The position numbers and the translations under genes were made by a program. From Mycolicibacterium litorale (GTDB lineage: Bacteria > Actinomycetota > Actinomycetes > Mycobacteriales > Mycobacteriaceae), in assembly GCA_002007745.1 (NCBI GenBank), contig CP019882.1, positions 558,001 through 622,000 of the forward strand: a DNA stretch of 64,000 nt, given 5' to 3'. The notes under the pieces were generated by a model. It saw only the letters and a program-made list of their open reading frames with translations. It ran no database searches and had not been told where the DNA came from. Positions 9,173 to 18,634 of this stretch are shown here, in pieces (positions within the stretch are counted from its first letter, which is position 1; each line of letters begins with the position of its first letter).

Positions 9173-10158
9173 CGGTTGGCCACCTTCTCGGCGGGCTCCA
9201 GCCAGCAGCGATCCAGATGGGTCGGATCGTTCAGCCGCGCTTCCAACGGCGGTGGCTGCGTGCAGCGGTCGAAGGCGTACTTGCAGCGCGGCGCGAACCG
9301 GCAGCCGGTCGGTGGATTCAGCAGTGACGGAGGCGAACCGGGGATCTGGGTCAGCCGTTCGGGACGTGCCTCATCGAGGCGCGCTATCGACCCCAGCAGT
9401 CCCCAGGTGTAGGGGTGTTGCGGGTTGTAGAAGAGCTCGTCGAGGGGCGCGTCTTCGACGATGTGGCCTGCGTACATCACGACGACCCGGTCGGCGAGCT
9501 CGGCGACGACACCCAAATCGTGGGTGATGAGTACCACCGACAGATTGCGGTCCCGGTTCAGCGAGTCGAGCAGCCGCAGTATCTGAGCCTGGATGGTGAC
9601 GTCGAGGGCGGTGGTCGGCTCGTCGGCGATCAGGATCTCCGGTTCCAACGCCAAAGCCATGGCGATCATCACACGCTGGCGCATGCCACCGGAGAACTCG
9701 TGCGGATAGTCGCGCACCCTGCGCTCCGGGGTCGGAATGCCCACCGAGCGAAGCAATTCGACGGCTCGCGACAGTGCCTCGGCCCTGGAGACGTCGCGGT
9801 GGGCTCGGATCATCTCGGCGATCTGGTCACCGACCCGATACACCGGGTTCAACGATGTCATCGGATCCTGGAAGACCATCGCGATGTGTTCGCCTCGTAC
9901 ACCGCGCAGTTCGTCGTCGGACATGGTGGTGAGCTCGCGGCCGTCGAAGTTCACCGAGCCGGTGATCTTGGCGTTGGACGACCGGGTGAGCCCTACCAGC
10001 GTCTGTGCGGTCACGCTCTTGCCGCTGCCGGATTCGCCGACGATGGCCACCACCTCGCCAGGGGCGACGTCGAACGACACTCCGTCGACCGCATGCACGA
10101 CACCGTCCTCGGTGGCGAAACTGACGCGCAGGTCGGTGACGGTCAGGATGGGACTCAT
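9169..10158 (-). CDS. dppD: Peptide ABC transporter ATP-binding protein (DppD/OppD type)
   Basis: A 329-residue ATPase with Walker [12 protein letters not shown], signature [15 protein letters not shown], Walker [15 protein letters not shown] and the C-terminal cysteine cluster [14 protein letters not shown] seen in this subfamily. It pairs with the next gene to form a heterodimeric motor. Four-base overlaps with both neighbours (ATGA type) indicate coupled translation. Length is normal. Confidence 0.9.
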   Translation of the reverse strand: MSPILTVTDLRVSFATEDGVVHAVDGVSFDVAPGEVVAIVGESGSGKSVTAQTLVGLTRSSNAKITGSVNFDGRELTTMSDDELRGVRGEHIAMVFQDPMTSLNPVYRVGDQIAEMIRAHRDVSRAEALSRAVELLRSVGIPTPERRVRDYPHEFSGGMRQRVMIAMALALEPEILIADEPTTALDVTIQAQILRLLDSLNRDRNLSVVLITHDLGVVAELADRVVVMYAGHIVEDAPLDELFYNPQHPYTWGLLGSIARLDEARPERLTQIPGSPPSLLNPPTGCRFAPRCKYAFDRCTQPPPLEARLNDPTHLDRCWLEPAEKVANR

Positions 10159-11117
10159 GCGGGCGCGGCCTCTCCGAGGCGGATGCGGGGATCCAGGACG
10201 GCGTACAGGATGTCGACGATGGTGTTGAACAACACGATGAAGAACGCCCCGAACATGGTGACCGCCATCAGTGGCGGCAGGTCGAGCTTGCCGATGGCCT
10301 GGCCGGCGTAGAGGCCGACACCGTTGAGGTTGAAGACGGTTTCGGTGAGGATGGCACCGCCGCCTACCACCGCACCGAAGTCCAGACCGAACAGCGTGAC
10401 GATGGGGATCATCGAATTGCGCAGGACGTGCCGGATACGAACTTGGCGCTCACTGATGCCCTTGGCCCGTGCGGTGCGCACGTAGTCCTCGTTCATCGCG
10501 TCGAGCATGTTGGAGCGCAGCACCCGACTGTAGAAGCCGACGTAGAGCACGGCCAGCGTTATCCACGGCAGGATCAGGTGATACAGCCAGTTCAGCGGGT
10601 CCTCGGTCAGCGGCACGTAACTGCCGGTCGGAAACAGCTCGACTTTGAAACTGAAGTAGTACAGCAAGATTGCCGCAAGCCAGAAGACCGGCATCGAAAT
10701 GCCGACCAGCGACAGGATGGTCAAGGCCCGGTCGGTGAACCTGCCGGCGTGCACGGCGCTGAGATAGCCGAACCACACCGACAGTGCCATCCACAGCACT
10801 GCGGCGCCGATGGTCAGTGACAGCGTTGCCGGCAATCCGTCCCAGATCTGCTCCGCCACGTTTTGGTCGCTGGCGTACGAGGTGAGTTGGCCGGTGAAGA
10901 TCTGCTTCATCATCGTCAGGTATTGGATGGGCAGCGGCCGGTCCAGGCCGAGATCGGCACTGACGCGGGCGATCAGGGCCGGGTTGGCGTTCTTACCGGC
11001 GATTCGTGCTGCCGGATCCGAGTTGGGGATGACGTTGAAGATCAGGAAGACGATCACTGAGATGGCGAACAGCACGGCAACCATGCCGATCAGGCGCCGG
11101 GCGACGAATCGAACCAT
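10155..11117 (-). CDS. dppB: Peptide ABC transporter permease (DppB/OppB type)
   Basis: A 320-residue integral membrane protein with six predicted membrane segments: one after the N-terminal MVRFVARRLIG, then the core domain. The EAA loop is recognisable at DYVRTARAKGISERQVRIRH. ATG at 11117 is chosen because it lies 2 bases after the stop of the upstream permease and begins the typical DppB N-terminus. An upstream in-frame start at 11285 would run back through the upstream gene. It forms the channel with the DppC-type subunit. Confidence 0.9.
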   Translation of the reverse strand: MVRFVARRLIGMVAVLFAISVIVFLIFNVIPNSDPAARIAGKNANPALIARVSADLGLDRPLPIQYLTMMKQIFTGQLTSYASDQNVAEQIWDGLPATLSLTIGAAVLWMALSVWFGYLSAVHAGRFTDRALTILSLVGISMPVFWLAAILLYYFSFKVELFPTGSYVPLTEDPLNWLYHLILPWITLAVLYVGFYSRVLRSNMLDAMNEDYVRTARAKGISERQVRIRHVLRNSMIPIVTLFGLDFGAVVGGGAILTETVFNLNGVGLYAGQAIGKLDLPPLMAVTMFGAFFIVLFNTIVDILYAVLDPRIRLGEAAPA

Positions 11118-11119
11118 GG

Positions 11120-12130
11120 TTAGTGCTCCAGCCGGATCTTGGCGCGTGGATCCAGTGCATCGCGCAGACCGTCGCCGAACACGTTGAGCGACAGCACCGT
11201 CAGCACGATCATCAATCCGGGAACGATGGTCAGGTGCGGCGCGGTGTAGATGGTCTGGTATCCGTCGGCGATCATCGTGCCCCATGACGCGTTCGGCGGG
11301 CGGACCCCGGCGCCCAGGAATGACAGTGCCGATTCCAACAGCATGTTGTTGGCGATGTTGAGGGTGAAGAACACGATGATTGTCGAGACGATATTGGGCA
11401 GCAGTTCGGAGACCATGATCTTCACCGGGCCTTTTCCTTGGGCCACAGCGGCTTCCACGAACTCCTTTTCCCGCAGTGTCAGGATCTCACCGCGGATGGG
11501 TCTGGCCATGTACGGCACGTACACGCAACCGATGATCAGGATCGGTATCCACAACGAGTCACCGGCGATCTGCAAGCCACCGACCTTGAGCCCACCCAAT
11601 GCCAGCGTGGTGCCCAGCGCGATGCCGAGCAGCAGCACCGGAAAAGCCCACACCACATCGAGAACTCGGGAAAGCACCGAGTCGATCCAGCCGCGGTAGT
11701 AGCCGGCGAGCATGCCGACGATCACCGCAAGTACCGTGGTGATCAAGGCGGCGACCACCCCGACGTAGATCGAGGTCCGCCCGCCGTACATCAGGCGCAC
11801 CATCACGTCGCGCCCGTTCTGGTCGGCGCCGAGCAGGTACTGGCCGCGCAGTCCCGGCCCGAGTGGGGTGCCGTCGGGGGAGACGACGTTGGTTTCTTGC
11901 CCGTCGATCATGATCTTGTCGGTGATGTGGTTCTGGTTGGGCCCGGTGTGCGCTACGTGGTCGGCCCACAGCGGAGCCGCCAGGCAGAACACCACGATCA
12001 GCAGGAACAGCACCCCGAAGCCGAGCGCAACCTTGTTGCGGCGCAACCGGATCCACGCCAGATACCACGGGCTGCGGCCCCGGACCGTGGTGGGGACAGC
12101 CGCCGCCACGTCCGTGGTTGGAGTCGCCAT
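11120..12130 (-). CDS. dppC: Peptide ABC transporter permease (DppC/OppC type)
   Basis: A 336-residue membrane protein with the hallmarks of the C-type permease: an N-terminal cytoplasmic arm and a first membrane helix (NKVALGFGVLFLLIVVFCLA), a periplasmic loop, then LLGADQNGRDVMVRLMYGGR and the EAA loop near REKEFVEAAVAQG. The start overlaps the stop of the binding-protein gene in TAATG. In most dpp/opp operons the B-type gene precedes the C-type; here the order is reversed. Confidence 0.9.
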   Translation of the reverse strand: MATPTTDVAAAVPTTVRGRSPWYLAWIRLRRNKVALGFGVLFLLIVVFCLAAPLWADHVAHTGPNQNHITDKIMIDGQETNVVSPDGTPLGPGLRGQYLLGADQNGRDVMVRLMYGGRTSIYVGVVAALITTVLAVIVGMLAGYYRGWIDSVLSRVLDVVWAFPVLLLGIALGTTLALGGLKVGGLQIAGDSLWIPILIIGCVYVPYMARPIRGEILTLREKEFVEAAVAQGKGPVKIMVSELLPNIVSTIIVFFTLNIANNMLLESALSFLGAGVRPPNASWGTMIADGYQTIYTAPHLTIVPGLMIVLTVLSLNVFGDGLRDALDPRAKIRLEH

Positions 12131-13764
12131 TACTTGAGCGCGAACGAGGTGTAGTCCTGGTTGAACAGCAGATGGTGATAGGACTTGTCGAAGTCCATTC
12201 GCTCGGACAGGAACGTGGTGTACTCCTCGTTGCCGTACGGCGCCCAGACCGCCTGCTCCATGTAGGACTTGTCGAGAGCCCCGTACTGCTTCTTCACGTC
12301 ATCGGTCAGCTGTTGGGTGAGCAGCTCGTTCTGCTTGGCGTCGAGGTCGGGCAAGATGACCTGGGAGAAGTTGTTGCTGTTGGTCGGCAACACACTTGCA
12401 CCGTTGAGCAGCGGCCGGAAGAAGTCATCCGGATGCGGGAAATCCTGGAACCAGTCGCCGAACCCGGTGTCCAGGTCGGGAGTCGACGTATTGCCAATGG
12501 TGGTGAAGTAGACATCTCCGGCGATCACCTTGAGCTGCGCGTTGAAACCGAGTTGGGTGAGCAGATCGTGGTAGTACTCGCCGATACGCTTGCGATCCGG
12601 CTCGTCATCTGTCCACACGGTGATGTCTTTGTCGGTCGGATTAGCCTCGGCCAGAAGCTGTTTCGCCTTGTCGAGATTTGGTCCGGGATACAGCTTGTAC
12701 TCCTCGTAACCGGGCATGCCGGGCGGCAGGATCTGCTGGGTCGGATGCAGGCGACCGCCGAACACCCGGTTGAGCGCCTCGGGGTCGATCGCGTAGTTGA
12801 TCGCCTGGCGAACCCGAATGTCGTTGAACGGGGCCTTCTGGGTGTTCATCCAGAAGTAGTAGGTGTTGATCGAGTCCTCGAGCCGGAACCGGCTGCTGTA
12901 CTTGGCCTTGACCTCCGGCAGACGATCGGCGTCCGGCGGATCGGTCATGAAGTCGATCTGATTCTGCTCGACCCCGGTTACCTGTGACGAGTTGTTCTTG
13001 TTCTGGGTGACCACGATCTTGTCGACCTGCGCATCGGCGACCTCGCTGGCGCCGGCGTCCTTGACCGTCTTGAACTGTGGATTACGTTCCAAGGTAAGGG
13101 TATTCGGCGCATCGACCTTGGTGATCACGAAGGGTCCGCTGGACGGCGGTGGATTGTTGGTGACGTCGTTGTCCAGTGTCGTGGTGGGCGGCACCGGTGC
13201 GGCGAACATCAGGCCGAGGACATTGTTGAATGTCCCGTTGGGCTTCTCCAGCTGGATGGTGATGTCGCCGGTGTTGTCATCGGTGACGATGCCGCTGATC
13301 GTGTCGGCCTTGCCATCGGCGAAATCCTTTGCGCCAACAATGCCTTCGTAGAACACCGAGCCGCCTGAGTTGGCCTTGAACAGGCGCTTGATGGCGTAGG
13401 TGAAGTCCGAGGCCTTGATCGGGGTGCCGTCGGAATACTTCATGTTCGGCCGCAGCGTCAGCTTGTAGGTCTTGCCGTCCGGCGAGATCTGCGGCATGTC
13501 CTTGGCCAAGCCTGCGACGATCTCGGTTCCGGGGTCACCCTTCTGGTGCTTGTAGGTCAGCAGCGGGGTGTAAACGTTCCACAGGACTTCCCAGCCCTCG
13601 AGTGTGTAGGACAGCTGCGGGTCGATGTAGTCGGGGAACGACGTCATCGACACATTGATCTCACCGCCCTTGCCGCCGCCGCCATTCTTGCCGCCGCACG
13701 CGGCAACACCGAAGGCGGCCACCGCCGCAATGGTTCCCACGGCCACGATCATGCGCAGCTTCAT
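12130..13764 (-). CDS. dppA: Peptide-binding lipoprotein of the ABC importer (SBP family 5)
   Basis: A 544-residue solute-binding protein and first gene of the five-gene importer operon. The signal peptide MKLRMIVAVGTIAAVAAFGVA ends in a lipobox with Cys23 (FGVAAC-GG), so it is probably lipid-anchored outside the membrane. Family motifs include the region around SDGTPIKASDFTYAIKRL and the later IRVRQAINYAIDPEALN. It should capture peptides and deliver them to the permeases. Homologues also bind haem or other ligands, so the substrate is open. The 286 bases upstream hold no gene and probably the promoter. Confidence 0.88.
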   Translation of the reverse strand: MKLRMIVAVGTIAAVAAFGVAACGGKNGGGGKGGEINVSMTSFPDYIDPQLSYTLEGWEVLWNVYTPLLTYKHQKGDPGTEIVAGLAKDMPQISPDGKTYKLTLRPNMKYSDGTPIKASDFTYAIKRLFKANSGGSVFYEGIVGAKDFADGKADTISGIVTDDNTGDITIQLEKPNGTFNNVLGLMFAAPVPPTTTLDNDVTNNPPPSSGPFVITKVDAPNTLTLERNPQFKTVKDAGASEVADAQVDKIVVTQNKNNSSQVTGVEQNQIDFMTDPPDADRLPEVKAKYSSRFRLEDSINTYYFWMNTQKAPFNDIRVRQAINYAIDPEALNRVFGGRLHPTQQILPPGMPGYEEYKLYPGPNLDKAKQLLAEANPTDKDITVWTDDEPDRKRIGEYYHDLLTQLGFNAQLKVIAGDVYFTTIGNTSTPDLDTGFGDWFQDFPHPDDFFRPLLNGASVLPTNSNNFSQVILPDLDAKQNELLTQQLTDDVKKQYGALDKSYMEQAVWAPYGNEEYTTFLSERMDFDKSYHHLLFNQDYTSFALK

Positions 13765-14050
13765 TTTGCTCCCTGCTCTGACAACAAAACCGACTGAGTT
13801 AGGCGTAGGTCACTCTGCCGTAACTCTTAGATCTTGGGGGCAGAACCGCAGCTCCGCATCCGGAAAGATCTGACGATTTCTGGGTCAGACGATGGTGCAA
13901 CCGCTCAGCCCGTTGCTGTGCGGGCACCGCTGGGAGGTTGGCGGCGTCGCATGTGCCGGAACACGCCGCTCAGGGCGGGTGCGGCAGGTTAGTTGTCAAG
14001 CCGCACTAGCGATTTGCGGAGCGCCCAGAGAGCACACCCGGCCGGATTTT

Positions 14051-15556
14051 TCAGACTGGGATGCCGGAGTGGCCCGGCACGTGCAGCAGACCGTTGGGAT
14101 CCACGTCATCCCACACCTGTGCGTAGAGCGCCGACTTGTAGGCCTGCGCTTGGTCCTCGACGTTGAGCAGGTCTGCGATCTGGTCGAAGCCGTAGTAGAA
14201 GACCGAGAGCACGGTGGTGGTGAGCAGCACGTCGTTGATGGCCGACTGCGCTGCGTCCCGGTCGCCGAGCGCGGCCTGGAACAAGGCGGGTACCAGCCGG
14301 GCGATCGGGATGACGGCGTTGAGCCCCGGAACCATCTGCGACACTCGCCAACTGGCCTCGTACAGCTCGCGCACGATGGGTTGGATGTCGATGGGTAAGA
14401 CTCCCACCAGCGCCTTCTCGGCGGCGAGCGTCACGTCGGGCATACCGATCGGGTACGGATCGTCGGCCCGCAGCGGATCGGACGGTTCGTCGGGAAGGGT
14501 GATCTCGGGAAGCGAATCGCTCTTGTTGGCAGCCGAGGTGACCGACGCCGCGAGAACGACCTGCTGATCGGTGACGGTGTCGGCGGTGTCCTCAGGCGGG
14601 TACGGCGGCGGTGTCGTGGTCGACAGCGGCAGGCCGGACTCGCCGCGCACGTGCAGCAAGGCGAACGGATCGAGGATGTTCCACGCGGTGGCGATGGCCC
14701 AGGTCTGCAGGTCCAGTGCCTGCTGTTCGAGATTGACGATGTCGGCGATCTCGTTGTAGCCGTAGTACAGCACCGCAACCGGGTGGATCGTGACGATGAG
14801 GTTGTTGATCACGCGCTGGGAGGCCAACTTGTCGCCCTGCAGCGCGTTCGGCAGGTCGGTGATGATATTCGTCAGCGGCACCACGAGGTTGACCCACGGG
14901 ATCATCTGGGTGAGCCGGTAGCCGAGTTCGAAGCCCTCTCGCGATACGGGCTTGAGCAGGTCGGGGAAGACGTTGATGAAGGACTGCTCGAGGGTCCAGA
15001 TCGGTCCGGGCATGTCCTGCGGTGCCGGCTCGGGCGGCATCGGGCGGAACGGGTTGGGACTCCACGGCACCGCTGGGGTCGCGGCGTCGGCGGCGGCTGT
15101 CGGCCGCGCGGCGACATCAGCGGCGGCGGCCCTGGCGGTTCTGCGGGCGCCGCCCTTGTAGAGGTTCTCCAGGTTGTCGACCTGGGCGGCCTCGAACGCG
15201 GCGGCCGTCGGCTTGGCGACGCTCGCCGCGGCGGGGACCTTCGAAACCACGGTGCGCTGCGCGATGACGCCCGTCAGGCTGTCGGCCGCCTGGACCACCG
15301 CGTCGGCGGCTTTGCTTGCGTTGCCGGTGTCGGTGGTCTTGGCGCCGACCTTCGACGACGGCTTCGCGCGCTTGACGGCGCTGCTGGTGGCCTTCTTGGG
15401 TCCGGCGTCGACTTTTGCCGAGTCGGAAGCGCTGGAGGAGTCAGCTTTGTCGGTGTCGGCGCTCGCTATCCCCTGGCTGGCTGCCGCGACAGCGGCGCCC
15501 ACCCCCACCGCGACAGCGACCCCGCCGACGTAACCGACATACTTGCTTGACCCCAT
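14051..15556 (-). CDS. Exported protein with two tandem copies of a ~130-residue domain
   Basis: A 501-residue precursor. The start MGSSKYVGYVGGVAVAVGVG and the following AAVAAASQGIASADT form a Sec-type export signal. A low-complexity Ala/Ser/Lys linker follows. Residues about 183-312 and 370-501 are two copies of one domain. Each has a segment like FINVFPDLLKPVSREGFELG or LVGVLPIDIQPIVRELYEAS, then QMIPWVNLVVPLTNI versus QMVPGLNAVIPIARL, then VLYYGYNEIADIVNLEQQA versus VFYYGFDQIADLLNVEDQA, and an ending LLHVRGESGLPL versus LLHVPGHSGIPV. ATG at 15556 is preferred to one at 15658 because the signal peptide starts there. I know of no function. Mycobacteria carry many such exported proteins. Confidence 0.72.
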   Translation of the reverse strand: MGSSKYVGYVGGVAVAVGVGAAVAAASQGIASADTDKADSSSASDSAKVDAGPKKATSSAVKRAKPSSKVGAKTTDTGNASKAADAVVQAADSLTGVIAQRTVVSKVPAAASVAKPTAAAFEAAQVDNLENLYKGGARRTARAAAADVAARPTAAADAATPAVPWSPNPFRPMPPEPAPQDMPGPIWTLEQSFINVFPDLLKPVSREGFELGYRLTQMIPWVNLVVPLTNIITDLPNALQGDKLASQRVINNLIVTIHPVAVLYYGYNEIADIVNLEQQALDLQTWAIATAWNILDPFALLHVRGESGLPLSTTTPPPYPPEDTADTVTDQQVVLAASVTSAANKSDSLPEITLPDEPSDPLRADDPYPIGMPDVTLAAEKALVGVLPIDIQPIVRELYEASWRVSQMVPGLNAVIPIARLVPALFQAALGDRDAAQSAINDVLLTTTVLSVFYYGFDQIADLLNVEDQAQAYKSALYAQVWDDVDPNGLLHVPGHSGIPV

Positions 15557-16142
15557 TTGCTGCCCCTTCGCTGGTTCAAGGGCATAGTAAACGACGGGCC
15601 AGGTCACAACCACCCCTAGCGGTGAATGACGTCGTTCCGGATGCTTGCCGTCCAGCAAATCGCCAGTGGCGTGGGGGTGGCGCGGGCCTTCGCCACGCCT
15701 GTGTCGACAAACGGAAAACTGCAGTTCAGCGCCGCTTTACGGCTGCGTAGATACTTCGATTTTCCTGGTTGGCTCCCCGTTTTGAGCGGCTGGCGAACCG
15801 CGCGCGGCTCGGTCGGTGGGGGTGTGTCCGAATGGCGGCGTGTTTCGGGGATTCCCCAGCAGCGTGGCGGGACAGCGTTTGCCACGGATTGCCGTTGTGG
15901 TGCGGAAACCGTCGATCAAGCCCGCCATCTGGGTGGCTCCTGCGCGGCTGGGGATCTCGGCGGCCATCCCCAGCGGCGGTGCGTCCAGGGCGACACAGCA
16001 CAGTTCTTTGCTGACCGAATAGGGCGTGAATGACGTCCGACGGCGCAGGTCAGATGCGGTGAGCGAGTGCAGCGCGGGCAGCGGGAGGGGCCAGCGGACC
16101 CCAGATACGCCCGCATCGAGGTTTCGCCTTTATGGTTTAGCT
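15557..16142. other. Gene-free stretch of about 590 bases
   Basis: No reading frame here has convincing coding character. The longest candidates on either strand are Arg/Pro/Gly-rich and match nothing I recognise. The left part must hold the promoter of the two-repeat exported protein (minus strand) and the right part that of the family-16 glycosidase (plus strand). A single CCCCTAG lies at 15613-15619. Confidence 0.5.
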
Positions 16143-16975
16143 GTGCCCGATATTGATCGCCGAAGCCTGATGCTCATGGCGGGGTTCGGTGCGGTTGCAG
16201 CTGCGCTGCCCGTGCCGGTGGCCGGAGCCACTCCGACCCGCCCGCAAGCACCGGCCCCCAACGCCACGACGCCGGCCTACCTGTTTCACGACGAGTTCGA
16301 CGGTCCGGCCGGATCGGCCCCGACCCCGCGAAGTGGAACATCGCCAAGGCCCGCGAAACCATCAAGAACCCGGTGTTCTGGGACCGGCCTGAGAACATGG
16401 GCCAATATCGCGACGATCGTCAGCACGTGTTTCTGGACGGCAACTCCAACCTGGTCATCCGCGCCACCCGCAATGACAACAAGTACGTCAGCGGCAAGGT
16501 CACCGGAACCTGGTGGGGCGGTATCGGGACGACGTGGGAAGCCCGGATCAAGTTCAACTGCCTGACCGCGGGCGCCTGGCCGGCCTGGTGGCTGATGAAT
16601 GACCACCCCGAAGTCGGTGGTGAGGTGGACCTGGTCGAGTGGTACGGCAACGGCGAGTGGCCGTCGGGGACAACTGTCCACGCCCGACTCGACGGCACGT
16701 CGTTTGCGACGACTCCCGTTGGTGTGGACAGCAATTGGCATACCTGGCGGGTCACGTGGAACGACTCCGGGATGTACTTCTGGCAGGATTACGTCGACGG
16801 TGCCGAGCCGTACTTCACGGTGCCCTCGTTCTCGCTCGATGACTGGCCGTTCAATCTGCCGGAGTACCGGGTCTTTCCGGTGCTGAACTTGGCTGTCAGC
16901 GGATCCGGCGGCGGTGACCCGCGGCCGGGCACCTACCCGGCCGAGATGCTCGTCGACTACGTCCGGGTCTGGTAG
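16143..16975 (+). pseudogene. Family-16 glycoside hydrolase (beta-glucanase type) with a one-base frameshift
   Basis: Restoring one C in the run at 16318-16321 gives a 277-residue protein with a GH16 fold. It starts at GTG 16143 with a twin-arginine-like export signal (DRRSLMLMAGFGAVAAALPV), then YLFHDEFDGPAGSAP joined to DPAKWNIAKARETIKNPVFW. The catalytic motif ExDxxE is intact as EVDLVE in frame 2, followed by WYGNGEWPSG. The end DYVRVW is the usual GH16 C-terminus. It would hydrolyse beta-1,3/1,4-glucans or a related polymer outside the cell. As written, translation leaves the frame after about 60 codons. Because all catalytic residues remain, sequencing error or a very recent mutation is likely. 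Confidence 0.8.
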
Positions 16976-17056
16976 GGCCTGCCGATCTGACGCGTCGGCG
17001 CCGCGATATCTCGGTGTTGGCCTGCGCGCCCGGGCGACCTGCTCCACTATGGAGTA

Positions 17057-17427
17057 ATGCGATGGGGGTCCTGGAAGCGGAGTTCGGCGGTGGCGGCGAT
17101 CGGGTCGTTGGCGGTGTTGACCGTCGGCGTCTTCATGATGACTCCCACGGCGACGGCCGAGAAGTGTGCGGTCGGCGAGACATTGGACCCGGCGACCAAC
17201 ATCTGCATGCCGGCGCTGCCGTCGGACATCGTTGCCGAGACCACCCCACCCGGCGGCGGCCTGCCCGAAGTCGACGGGGTGCCGTGCACCGGGCAGAACT
17301 CCTATGAGTGCATGGGCCTGGGCGAGCAGGAACTGGCCGCGGGGCCGACCCCGAATGCGAGCTCGACGCTGACGGCCGAGTCGGTCGCCGAGAAGCCGAC
17401 GACCGTCGCCGTGGCGCCCCCGCGTAG
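17057..17427 (+). CDS. Small secreted cysteine-containing protein; 3' end uncertain
   Basis: The start MRWGSWKRSSAVAAIGSLAV carries a signal peptide ending near TATAEK. The mature part has four cysteines (EKC, NIC, GVPC, YEC) and a Pro/Thr-rich tail. GGAG lies just before ATG 17057. As written the frame runs on to 17665, reading 228 bases antisense to the ferritin-like gene, which is unlikely. One additional C in the C5 run at 17417-17421 would place the TAG at 17425-17427 in frame and give 123 residues. I annotate that end as the more likely one. Function unknown. Confidence 0.55.
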
Positions 17428-17437
17428 GGCTCGTCGG

Positions 17438-18538
17438 TCAGCTCCCCCCTGCGGCGATCACCTGATCGACCTCGAGTGCGCGGCTGGCCATCTCGGCGTG
17501 GGCCTTGTCCAGCGCCTCGGCCTGATCTTCGTCGGCCTTCATCAGTGCTTCGATGTCGAACGCGGCCATCTCGTGAACACCCATGTCGGTGAAGGCTTTC
17601 TGCACCTTGTCGCCCCACAGCCCGATGTCCTTGACGATCGGCACGATCCGGCTGAACAGGTGTGAGCGGAACTGGATCATCAACGGTGAGGTGTCGACCC
17701 ATTCCGCGCAGGCTTTGACGTCCATGCCGAGTGTCTCGAAGACCTCTTCGCCGCGGAACCTGTCGCGCATCAGGTAGCAGGCCTGCACCACGAACTCCTC
17801 CCGCTCGTCGCGTTCGGCGTCGGTAAGCGCAGAGTAGTAGTCCTTCAACGAGATTCGGCCGAAGGCGACGTGACGGGCTTCGTCCTGCATGACGTAGGCG
17901 AGCACCTGCTTGGCCAGCGAGTCCGGAGCCGCCATGTCGCGCAACACCCCGAATGCAGCCAGCGCGAGGCCTTCGATGAGCACCTGCATGCCGAGGTAGG
18001 GCATGTCCCATCGGGAGTCCCGCAGGGTGTCCTCCAACAGGGAGGTGAGGTGGGTGTTGATCGGGTAGACGAGGTCGACCTTCTCCTGCAGGAACCGGGA
18101 GAACGCCTCGACGTGGCGGGCTTCGTCCATCGTCTGAGTGGCTGCGTAGAACTTGGCATCCAGGTCGGGTACGACTTCGACGATCTTGGCCGCGCAGACC
18201 ATGGCCCCCTGCTCGCCGTGTAGGAACTGGGAGAACTGCCACGCCTGAAAGTGCTGGCGCATCTCGGCGCGGCGTGCCTCGTCAGCGGCGTCCCACATGG
18301 GGCTACCGAACAGTGGATGGAATTCGTCGGGCAGCCCGACCGGGTTCATCGGGTCGACGTCTTGTCCCCAGTCGATGCGGGACTGGGCGTCCCACTGCTT
18401 GTCCTTGCCCTTTTGATACAGGGACAGCAGCCGCGCGCGGCCCTCGTCGTACTCCCAGGTGAAGCGTGCATCGCCGGCGCTGGGGACCTCCCATGAGTAA
18501 GGCGTGGGGATGTCGGTGTACTTGTCCCTGGTGGTCAT
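17438..18538 (-). CDS. Ferritin-like diiron protein
   Basis: A 366-residue soluble protein that is mostly helical. Two ExxH motifs typical of diiron four-helix bundles are visible as MDEARHVEAF and QDEARHVAFG, with upstream glutamates such as HGEQGAM as further ligand candidates. The family includes ribonucleotide-reductase-R2-like oxidases and N-oxygenases, so an oxygen-activating oxidase role is reasonable, but the substrate is unknown. ATG at 18538 (MTTRDKYTDIP) is preferred to one at 18574. It lies head-to-tail after nothing obvious and converges on the small secreted gene at its left. Confidence 0.8.
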   Translation of the reverse strand: MTTRDKYTDIPTPYSWEVPSAGDARFTWEYDEGRARLLSLYQKGKDKQWDAQSRIDWGQDVDPMNPVGLPDEFHPLFGSPMWDAADEARRAEMRQHFQAWQFSQFLHGEQGAMVCAAKIVEVVPDLDAKFYAATQTMDEARHVEAFSRFLQEKVDLVYPINTHLTSLLEDTLRDSRWDMPYLGMQVLIEGLALAAFGVLRDMAAPDSLAKQVLAYVMQDEARHVAFGRISLKDYYSALTDAERDEREEFVVQACYLMRDRFRGEEVFETLGMDVKACAEWVDTSPLMIQFRSHLFSRIVPIVKDIGLWGDKVQKAFTDMGVHEMAAFDIEALMKADEDQAEALDKAHAEMASRALEVDQVIAAGGS

Positions 18539-18634
18539 GGGTCCGCCTCTCTGCCGCGGTGTGACTGCTATCACAGTGCGCTGATCGGCTCGTCGTCGTC
18601 AAGGGGCCCGGTGCGGCAACCGCCGCTGCGGACA

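Noticed and set aside
15626..16033. 135-codon plus frame and 76-91-codon minus frames in the gap before the GH16 gene
   Set aside because: Overlapping frames on both strands, Arg/Pro/Gly-rich, with no family resemblance and no ribosome site.
17428..17665. C-terminal extension of the small secreted protein
   Set aside because: This part is antisense to the 3' end of the ferritin-like gene and is probably read only because of a missing C at 17417-17421.
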